Shown piece by piece: positions 56,681 through 64,000 of a stretch of DNA of 64,000 nt. The translations under genes and the position numbers were made by a program. The notes beneath the pieces are model-generated. The model was not told the origin of the DNA. It did no database searches and worked only from the letters and a program-made list of their open reading frames with translations. Within the stretch, counting starts at the first letter, position 1. Every line of letters begins with the position of its first letter. The stretch comes from Neoarius graeffei (Eukaryota; Chordata; Actinopteri; Siluriformes; Ariidae), in contig NC_083587.1 of NCBI RefSeq assembly GCF_027579695.1, forward strand, positions 4,565,501 to 4,629,500. Direction: 5' to 3'.

Positions 56681-58290
56681 GAACAGCCTGGAGAGCGCGT
56701 CTGGTTTGGTGTTCTTAGAGCCCGGGCGGTATGATAGGGTGAAGCTGAAACGGCTGAAAAACAAAGCCCACCTAGCCTGTCGTGGGTTCAGCCTCTTGGC
56801 TTGCTGGAGGTACTCCAGGTTCTTATGGTCCGTCCACACCAGGAATGGATGTTGCGCTCCTTCCAGCCAGTGCCTCCACTCCTCAAGGGCTCGTTTGACC
56901 GCTAGCAGTTCCTGATCCCCCACATCATAGCGGGACTCCGCAGGGCTCAGGCGGTGGGAGAAGTAAGCGCAGGGGTGCAGCTTCCCTTCCGAGCATTGAG
57001 AGAGCACTGCGCCGACACCACTGTCCAAGGTGTCCACCTCCACGATGAATGGTTGGGAGGTGTCCGGGAGAACCAGAATGGGTGCCGTGCAAAAGCGGTG
57101 TTTTAGGTCACTAAACGCCTCTTCCGCCTGAGGGGACCAGACAAAGGAGCCACCAGTCCTTTTGGTGAGGTCCGACATAGGTGCAGCTACGGAACTGAAG
57201 TTCCTGATGAACTTGCGGTAGAAGTTAGCGAATCCTAAGAACCGCTGAACCTCCTTAACGGACTTGGGAGTAGGCCAGTCCCGGATGGCCAGGGTCTTGG
57301 CTGGGTCCATTTGGAGTTGCCCCATTCGTACGATAAATCCCAGGAAGGAGACCTCAGGGACATGAAACTCGCATTTCTGGGCTTTAGCAGACAGATTATT
57401 CTGCAAGAGTCTCTGGAGAACTTGGTGGACATGGTGGCGGTGTTCCTGTAAGGTCTTGGAGAATATAAGGATGTCGTTGAGGTAGATGAAAACGTATAGA
57501 TTAATCATATCCCTCAAGAAGTCGTTGATAAGGGCCTGAAAAACAGCTGGTGCATTGGTGAGTCCGAAGGGCATCACCTGGTACTCGTAGTGCCCTGACG
57601 GGGTGTTAAAGGCGGTCTTCCACTCGGCTCCCTGTCGGATACGGACGAGGTGGTATGCGTTCCGTAAGTCCAACTTGGTGAAGATGGTGGCGCCTTGGAG
57701 CAGGTCAAATGCTGTGGACATCAGCGGAAGGGGATAGCGGTTGCGCACGGTGATCTTGTTCAGGCCCCTATAATCAATACATGGCCGGAGACCCCCATCC
57801 TTCTTGCCGACAAAGAAGAAGCCGGCACCAGCGGGTGAGGTGGAGGGTCGAATGAACCCAGAGGCCAAGGCTTCCTTGATGTACTCCTCCATGGCCTTGC
57901 GTTCTGGCTGAGAGACGGAGAACAGACGGCCCCGAGGAGGAGTAGTCCCAGGGAGCAAGTCGATGGCACAGTCGTAGGCGTGGTGCAGAGGAAGAACGGT
58001 GGCCCTGCTCTTGCTGAAGACCTCCTTGAGATCCCAGTACTCTGTGGGAACTTGAGATAACTCCGTGAGATCAGGGGGCTTGGCAGGAGACACAGGAGAG
58101 CTAGAGAGCAGACAAGAGGCATGGCATGCAGGGCCCCATTCCACAACCTGGCTTGTTACCCAGTCTATGCGAGGGTTGTGGCGAGTAAGCCAAGGAAGGC
58201 CTAGAATAACTGGGAACTCTGGTGAATGAATAAAGTGCAGGGATATTTCTTCTTTGTGACCGGAGAAGTAACTTGGGTGACTCTTCCATC
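56680..58290 (-). pseudogene. Protease end, reverse transcriptase and RNase H
   Basis: Order on the minus strand: protease end ([16 protein letters not shown], in a frame next to the main one), then RT with [39 protein letters not shown] and [13 protein letters not shown]. The catalytic box reads YLND instead of YLDD. RNase H follows with [18 protein letters not shown] and [11 protein letters not shown]. The frame changes at about 56680. The Asp to Asn change at the first residue of the DD pair, together with the frameshift and gag deletion, indicates that this copy cannot make an active enzyme. Confidence 0.9.
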
Positions 58291-58292
58291 AC

Positions 58293-58508
58293 CTAACGCT
58301 TGGCCATCGAGGGTAGAGAAGTCAGGTGTGCCAGGGTTCTCCCAATCTGCTGAAGCAGTACCTTGTGGTGAGCAAGGGTCTCACGTTTGCTTGTGAGAGT
58401 CCATCCATGATGGATCCGAGGCATGTTAACGCAGCCATCATTCCCTGAAGGTTGGCCGGGTAGACAGATGAAGAAGCCTCTGCTGAGTTGGTCATGACGG
58501 AATCTTTC
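58293..58508 (-). pseudogene. Gag N-terminal remnant and leader
   Basis: ATG 58495-58493 lies only 13 bases after the LTR, so little room is left for a leader. No TGG-type primer-binding site is visible. The frame begins MTNSAEASSSVYPANLQGMM; another frame gives QANV-like then AHHKVLLQQIGRTLAHL. The capsid and nucleocapsid regions are missing: the sequence passes to the protease region ([20 protein letters not shown]) within about 30 codons. Confidence 0.6.
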
Positions 58509-59090
58509 TGTTAGGGTTTTGCTGGGATTCGAACCTGGTTCGCTGGTGTGATAATCCAGCAAACCCCCACTAGGCCACCAGGGGAATGACTCAAGTGCAG
58601 AGGCATGAGGTGGAAGTAGAAAAGTATCAAAAAGTTTATTTACAATATTTACAGTCCTAAAAAAATATAATCCAAAAAATGCTCAGAAGATGAAGGGAAA
58701 AATAAAATATCCAAAAGTTCAAAGTCAAATACAAAAGCCAAAAAACTAGAAAAGAAAAGGCAAAAATACAAACGCTCAGAAGATCCAAAAAACAGTAAAT
58801 ACAAAGTCCAAAAAGCAAAGCAAAGTGCAAAACCAAAAAGACAAAGGCAAGGAACACGGAACAGAGGTAACTGGAGCTAAACATAACAGCACAAAGACTC
58901 CGTGACAAGAGGACTGAACTCAGGGGTATAAATACACAAACTAATTAAGGACAGGGCGGGGAAGGAAACAGGCAATAAGACAAAAACAAAACACAGAACA
59001 CAGTGGTGACATCTAGAGGCCCAAAACAAACATGACCAGAAAAAGAAATAACAGTGGCCTCTAGAGGCCAAAACAGTCTCAGTCCTAACA
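58509..59090 (-). repeat. 5' LTR of the gypsy element, with tRNA-like segment
   Basis: Same ends as the other LTR. The minus strand at about 58573-58523 reads TGGCCTAGTGG, 31 bases, then GGTTCGAATCC: perfect tRNA A-box and B-box motifs at tRNA-like spacing. The 3' LTR has the same segment with B box GGTTTGAATCC. It lies at the U5 end, next to the primer-binding position. Confidence 0.85.
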
Positions 59091-60285
59091 GATGCACAGA
59101 TCAGTTTCCTCAAGCTTCTTAACAAGTTGGTCAAAGACGGCCCCAACATTGTGAAAAAAGCACAGGTAAATCTCTGCAGTGTCAATTTTTTCCTCATCTT
59201 CAAATATCTTCCTCGGTGCCACCGGACCCTGTTCCCCTAAGGACCTGAAGTAGGAGGTAAGTGCAGGCCAAGTTTCCAGGAGACATGTCACAGATGGATG
59301 TAGAGAGAGCCACCTAGTGCACAATTGACGCAATATTTCCCGCCACTCAATGTCAGTGAAAGAAAAAAAGGACCGCAGTTCCTCTCGCCGAGATGATGAC
59401 AGAGAGAAATGATTGTAAATTTTCAAAACGATGGTCTCAATATCCACTGTCAGCTTATCGCTCGCATACTTGCATGCGTTGTGTGCAACATGGGCAGGGC
59501 ACTTAACTTTTAGAATGCCATCGTTTGCACTGCTGAGCAATTTGTAGACAGAATGGTGCTTTCCGAAGTTCACATTTGCATTGTCGGCGGCATACGCGGT
59601 GATGTTTTTAACATTAAGCCCATACGTGTCAAGGCAGGCAATAAGAGCCTGGTGTATTCCATTTGCAGTTTCGTCGCTGTCTTCGTAGAAATCCAACAGC
59701 TTGGATTGTACACCATCCGACGCGGAGAAATACCTCACACATACCGGAAATATTTTCCTATTTCCCTTGTTCGCTAGCAAGTGAAAAATAAATTGGCTCA
59801 CCATCATCTGTAGAACTAGAAAGGTCAGACACTATTTTCCCCACAGTGCTTGGTCCCAAGACATTCATGGTTATCATCTCCGCTTTGGTTCTTCCCAATT
59901 GCATCGTCTTAGCAACACTCGAGTCTTGAAATAAGGTCCCATTTAATTTCACTGTACAGTCCGCGGTGTTATAGCTATGGCCGTGTTTGATGGTGTGATA
60001 TACATAGGCTACCTCGCTTGCAGAAATTTTGTCGATTTCAGAAGTAGATGTGGCGAAGAATGTACTGATGTTGCTAGCTCCTTTAGATAGCACAGCCCTT
60101 TTGTGCGAGTCTGTGTTTTCATGGCAGGATAAGTCGTGCTCGCCACCATGGCCAATAGATATCTCTCGGCGGCATAATGTACAAAATGCTCTCCTAGCGT
60201 CTGTGGTGGCTTTAACCCACGACCTTTTTGCTTCCCATTCCTTGTTGTAGCTGCAAAGCCTCTTTTTCTTAGCAGGTTCATCCAT
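59091..60285 (-). pseudogene. hAT transposase, N-terminal and central part
   Basis: ATG 60285 opens MDEPAKKKRLCSYNKEWEAK. A zinc-finger region follows with AFCTLCRREISIGHGGEHDL and SCHENTDSHKRAV (Cys-X2-Cys, His-X5-His). The first catalytic region appears as LSSSTDDGEPIYFSL, where a frameshift at about 59770-59800 passes to VCVRYFSASDGVQSKLLDFY, NITAYAADNANVNFGKHHSV (second Asp region) and KCPAHVAHNACKYASDKL. It ends at FDQLVKKLEETDLCI, where the gypsy LTR begins. One frameshift plus the insertion make it inactive. Confidence 0.85.
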
Positions 60286-60581
60286 TTTCACTGACTTGTT
60301 CACGAGCAGAGAACCACTGACTGAACTGAACTCAACAACCGTCTCCCACAGCAACGTTTGCATGAGTTTTGGCGCCTTATCACAGTAGCCTATCAAAGAT
60401 CCCTGTTCAGAATGTGTCATCAATCACCAGTCTGCTACTATTGGATAAAATATTTCATCCCTATTTCATCAAAAACTGCGACTGCGATTGGAATACGGGA
60501 CAGGAGCTGTTCCTCGCGGGACAAATTAAATTCACCTAAAATTCGGGACATCCCGGGCAAATCGGGACGGTTGGCAACCCT

Positions 60582-60608
60582 ATGTGATAACCACTACACT
60601 ATAGAAAC
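60582..60608 (-). tRNA. tRNA-Val (CAC), 5' part, split by transposon
   Basis: The minus strand from 60608 reads GTTTCTATAGTGTAGTGGTT then ATCACAT: acceptor 5' strand and D arm, with the A box TAGTGTAGTGG. The acceptor stem pairs at six of seven positions (A-C at the seventh), a hint of decay or of a tRNA-derived origin. Confidence 0.85.
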
Positions 60609-60619
60609 TGCAGCAAGCA

Positions 60620-61380
60620 TGCTGATTTGCTGTTGCCTGAGGAACAGACTTGCTTTTTAGTCAATTGGTGTCCTTGTTCCAAAAAGACAGGTATGGTTGA
60701 AAATTGTGATGGTTGTCAAAGGAGTCCAAAACCATAACAAGAAATGGATTCCTTGAACCAAGATAAGACTTTAGAATAATGGTCATAAAGCATACCTCAT
60801 GATGGTAACATTTTCCAAGTGACCTGATGGTCAATCTTTTTCATGTTTGAAAAGAAAATATGTCCTATGGTTCAGTATAGCTCACGTTATAGCCTGCACA
60901 GCTCAGTAGATAGGACCAAGATTCAAATTCTATGAGTTAACTATATCATTTTGCAGGTTAAACAAGTACTTTTGATCATTATTTGTGCCAGATGATGGGC
61001 AATAATTTGGAAAAGGTGTTTTGTATGAGTTATACAAAGACAAGATGACACCTTGTTGGCTTGAACACGCAACCTTCTGATCCGGAATCATGCTGGTAAC
61101 ATTTTTCAATTGACCTGATGGTCAAAATGCTTCATGTTCTAAAAGAAAATACATGTCCTATGGTTCAAGAAAGCTCACCTTAGAGCCTGCACAGCTCAGT
61201 AGATTGGACCAAGGTTCAACATTCTTGGAGTTGCCTGTACCATTTTCTGAAGCGAGGACATCTTTCAACAAGGCCACTGAAACCTGTGTTCTGAAAGCTA
61301 ACTCTGACAAAGCTCAAAGCTTCTGCTCACAGTCTGACCATGGGCTATGACCAGCAACCCTTTGAGAGAGGGAAAATTTT
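60620..61380. repeat. Direct repeats of about 140 bp, 296 bp apart
   Basis: 60800-60940 and 61090-61230 share GGTAACATTTT, TTGACCTGATGGTCAA (or GTGACC...), TCATGTT, AAAGAAAATA and GCCTGCACAGCTCAGTAGAT. The segment between them includes ATCAGAAGGTTGCGTGTTCAA on the minus strand (about 61060-61080), which matches the 3' half of vertebrate tRNA-Trp. No gene was recognised. Confidence 0.5.
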
Positions 61381-61381
61381 C

Positions 61382-63016
61382 TTACAGATGCTGTAATAGA
61401 GCTGTGATGACATCGCTAGTTACTGAAGAGACAGGGGGATGCTCTGACTGCCCAGATGAGGATTGGAGGGTAATGGGGTTAAAAGAGAGCGGCTCTGCTG
61501 ATGACAATGAGGGGATAATAATGGATAGAGGGGGGGGGAGGGGGAGTGGGCTTTGGTAAGCAGGGCCATGGAGGGTAGTGAGGGTGGCGACATCAAAGCG
61601 GTTAAAATGCAGATTTAATGTATTTGCCCACTGCTTATCACCTGCCTCTGGGCCATTTCCTTTATCTTTGCCATGGCCAGAGATCATTTTCAGGCCCCTC
61701 CAAACCTCCCTTGCATGTTTCCTCTGGAGGCGCTCCTCAAGCTTCCTCTTGTAGGTGTCTTTCCCCTTCCTTATTGCCCCTTTTAACTCTTTCTGTACTC
61801 TCCTCAATTTCTCTTTGTCTCCAGATTTAAACACCCTCTTTTTCTTATTGAGTAGGGCCTTCAGTTCAGGAGTAACTCAGGGCTTATTATTTGCAAAGCA
61901 TTTCACTTTTTTTAAGGGAGCTACAATGTCCATACAAAACTTCATATAGTCTGTAGCACAATGTGTGATATTGTCAATATCATCATCAGGATTGCACAGA
62001 ACTTCCCATTCTGTCTTCTCAAAACAGTCTCTTAAAATCTCAGAGTTATCTTCAGTCCATTTCCTCACATATCTCTACGTTGGTGGTTGTCTTTTCACTA
62101 AGGGTATGTAGTCAGGGAGAAGATGGACAAGATTGTGGTCTGAACGACCCAATGGGGGAAGGGGTAATGCTCTATATGCTTCCTTAATGTTAGCATAAAA
62201 TAAGTCCAAAGTTCTATTATCCCTCGTTTTACAGTCTACATACTGTGTAAATGTAGGGATAGTGGCTGTCAAAGGGGCGTGGTTAAAGTCCCCAGAGATG
62301 AGGAGGAGGGCTTGAGGGTGAGATGCTTGTAACCGGAATACTACAGTGAGTAGAAAGTCACAGGCTGACATAGAAGCAGCTGATGGGGGAATATACACAG
62401 CTATGACAATAACATGCGTAAATTCTCTTGAAATTTGAAAAGGTCTGATACTAACTGCTAGAACTTCAATGTTTGGGGTGCAGCACTGTTCTTTAACTCT
62501 AACGTGATATGGGTTACACCATTTGTCGTTTGCATATATTGCAAGCCCCCCACCTCGCTTCTTTCCACTCTCCGCTGCTCACCTATCCGATCTCACAAGT
62601 TGAAATCCATCAAGTGCTACATGCGAGTCAGGGGTGAGTTCATTCATCCATTTCTCTGAGAAGCACATGAGACTGCACTCCCGATATTGCCACTGCGTTT
62701 TGGTAAGCATCATTAGGTCTTCCATCTTGTTCGGGAGAGATCTCACGTTACCCATAATGACAGCCGGTACCGGTGGTTTATATCGTCTTCTCTTCACTCG
62801 GCACTTCACTCCCGATCTGCAGCCCCTCTTCCTTCTCCTTATTTCCACTGGGATCGTAAATCTATCCCAGGGGAGCACCTTTGTGCTGCGCAGTGCTAGC
62901 AACTGTTCTCGTTCGTATACAATGGAGTCATGACCGAATGGGCCCGCTGATATAACATTAAAAAGTCCCAGAAAGAGCAACAGGCATATCACTAGTCTCA
63001 AAAGTTGTGTATCCAT
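61382..63016 (-). pseudogene. L2-group LINE, 5' half (endonuclease), three in-frame stops
   Basis: From ATG 63016 one single frame runs to 61382. It has an N-terminal hydrophobic segment (LRLVICLLLFLGLFNVISAG), IVYEREQLLALRS, RSLPNKMEDLMMLTKTQWQY, and an endonuclease domain with GGGLAIYANDKWCN, LLLISGDFNHAP and PLGRSDHNLVHLL. A basic linker follows (KGKDTYKRKLEERLQRKHAR). Stops interrupt the frame at 62579 (TGA), 62075 (TAG) and 61877 (TGA), with no frameshift between them. The reverse transcriptase is absent, so the element is truncated at its 3' side, unlike most LINE copies. Confidence 0.8.
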
Positions 63017-63072
63017 AACTGCACGTCTCCGACTTAAAAACACAAAATATAAAACAAGCTGAGTTGTATATA

Positions 63073-64000
63073 AGGCAAGGCAAGGCAAGTTTATTTATAT
63101 AGCACGTTTCATACACAATGGTAGTTCAATGTGCTTTACAGAAGTAAAAACAAAAACAGTAAACAATAGAGAAATAAAATTACATAAAATAATTTTATCT
63201 TTATTCTAAAATAATTAATTAAAAGAATTAAAATAATTAAAAGAAAATAATAAGAATTAAACAATAGTAGAAATAAAATATTAAAATGCCAAAAAGAAAA
63301 AGGAGAAAAAGAAAAAGAGAAAAAAAACCTAGCAGAATAAAATAGAATAAAGTTAAAATAAATTTAAAACATGCAGAAAAAAAGATTATAAAAAATGTAA
63401 AAATATTAATTATTTAACAGAAAGCATCTGAAAACAGCTTGGTCTTTAACCTAGATTTGAAGCTGCCAACAGCAGGAGCATTTTTAATGTCCTCTGGCAG
63501 TTGGTTCCATAGCTGTACTGCATAATAGCTAAAAGCTGCTTCACCACACTTTGTTTTAACAACTGGTTTTAATAGTAAATTTTTCTGTTGCGATCTGGTA
63601 GATCTGATTGGGTTAGGCCGCTGCAACATATCAGAGAGGTAATTGGGCCCTGTACCATTTAGAGATTTGTACACCAGCAGCAATGCTTTAAAGTCAATTC
63701 TGTAGCTTACTGGAAGCCAGTGAAGGGACCTTAGAATTGGAGTAATGTGCTCTGTTCTTTTTGTTCGTGTGAGAACCCTCGCCGCTGCATTTTGAACCAG
63801 CTGAAGTCGTTTGATGGTCTTTTTTGGCAGGCCTGTGAAAAGGCCATTGCAGTAATCAACCCTACTAGAGATGAAGGCATGTATTAGTTTTTCCAGATCA
63901 TGTTTTGACATAAGTCCTCTTAGTTTGGAAATGTTTTTTAGGTGATAAAATGCCGTTTTAGTGATTGCTTTCATGTGACTGTCAAAGTTTAGCTCGCTGT
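63073..64000 (-). pseudogene. L2-group LINE, 3' part with reverse transcriptase C-terminus
   Basis: The minus-strand frame (to 63414) reads FYHLKNISKLRGLMSKHDLE, SSRVDYCNGLFTGLPKKTIK, LQLVQNAAARVLTRTKRTEH and ILRSLHWLPVSYRIDFKALL, ending RLKTKLFSDAFC. This is the conserved C-terminal block after the RT domain in L2/CR1-group LINEs. A 340-bp A-rich 3' region ends in tandem TTGCC repeats at 63073-63093. The element continues past the window. It abuts the 5' end of the neighbouring LINE half, but the two overlap poorly in content and appear to be separate insertions. Confidence 0.85.

Larger units (their letters stand above)
54640..59090 (-). mobile_element. Ty3/gypsy chromovirus-type retrotransposon, internally deleted
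   Basis: Two LTRs of 570 and 582 bp in the same orientation flank gag-pol remnants on the minus strand. A 12-14 base G run (minus strand) next to the 3' LTR is the polypurine tract. Between the gag start and the protease end most of gag is missing, so the 4.45 kb element is shorter than the 5-6 kb usual for this group. It has split the hAT transposase gene. A clean 4-5 bp target duplication was not seen. Confidence 0.9.
52613..60581 (-). mobile_element. hAT element inserted in tRNA-Val
   Basis: Inverted ends AGGGCTGCCAACTCCC (52615) and the complement of AGGGTTGCCAACCGTCCC (60581) are flanked by the exact 8-bp duplication ATGTGATA (52605-52612, 60582-60589). It carries a minus-strand transposase gene in pieces (60285 to 59091, 54639 to 54096), broken by a gypsy element at 54640-59090. 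Near its low-coordinate end an exon-bearing segment is repeated three times. Confidence 0.9.

Noticed and set aside
61035..61095. Minus-strand stretch matching the 3' half of tRNA-Trp
   Set aside because: Only the anticodon-arm-to-T-arm part matches; no convincing acceptor stem or D arm, so it is at most a tRNA-derived repeat fragment.

Overview
This window is vertebrate, almost certainly teleost fish, nuclear DNA. It carries a small cluster of replication-dependent histone genes whose transcripts end in the metazoan histone stem-loop GGCTCTTTTAAGAGCC. Around and inside that cluster lie DNA transposons typical of fish genomes (hAT, piggyBac, CACTA-like), L2/Jockey-group LINEs, a chromodomain Ty3/gypsy element and a solo LTR. 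No single-copy host gene other than the histones, and one broken tRNA-Val, could be recognised.

Layout. 1-12740 looks like the inside of one large DNA transposon on the minus strand. It has CACTG-type terminal sequence at 12740, a four-C2H2-finger transposase-like ORF (9403-12069), a SAM-like exon (9223 to about 9450) and a large downstream exon (4481-5385) that splices to the SAM exon in phase. Foldback elements, minisatellites and a hAT fragment sit in its intron and 3' part. The transposon terminus cuts a histone H2A gene after about 48 codons (12741-12884).

12885-32414: H2A promoter, then a 0.4 kb spacer, then a 31-bp tandem array of roughly 270 units (13485-26698). The array is split by a hAT element (14456-19164) that contains a second hAT (16348-18763). 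Beyond the array come hAT fragments and two minus-strand LINE fragments (28746-31982). An inverted copy of the 0.4 kb spacer then leads into the histone cluster.

32415-41230: H1(+), H2A(+), H3(+), H2B(-), H4(-). A piggyBac-type element (33418-35785) sits exactly in the TTAA of the H1 stem-loop and separates its two halves by 2.4 kb. A hAT relic (37933-39442) separates H3 from H2B. H1, H2A and H3 are each exactly one base short of an open frame, and H4 has one base missing plus three extra. Only H2B is open, and it has a charge-reversing change in the nucleosome acidic patch.

41230-64000: mostly mobile-element relics. Two adjacent elements have AT target duplications (43396-44416, 44425-45846), the second holding a hAT MITE. 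Then come a solo LTR (49106-49972), an element with long inverted repeats and a cysteine-rich CXC-type exon (50498-52183), and an 8 kb hAT element (52613-60581) inserted into a tRNA-Val gene. That hAT is itself broken by a chromodomain gypsy retrotransposon (54640-59090). The last part holds the 5' half of one LINE (61380-63060) and the 3' end of another (63073-64000).

How it fits together: the window reads as a histone repeat unit with a 31-bp satellite spacer that has been inverted in part and repeatedly hit by transposons. Several insertions can be dated relative to one another from nesting and intact target-site duplications.
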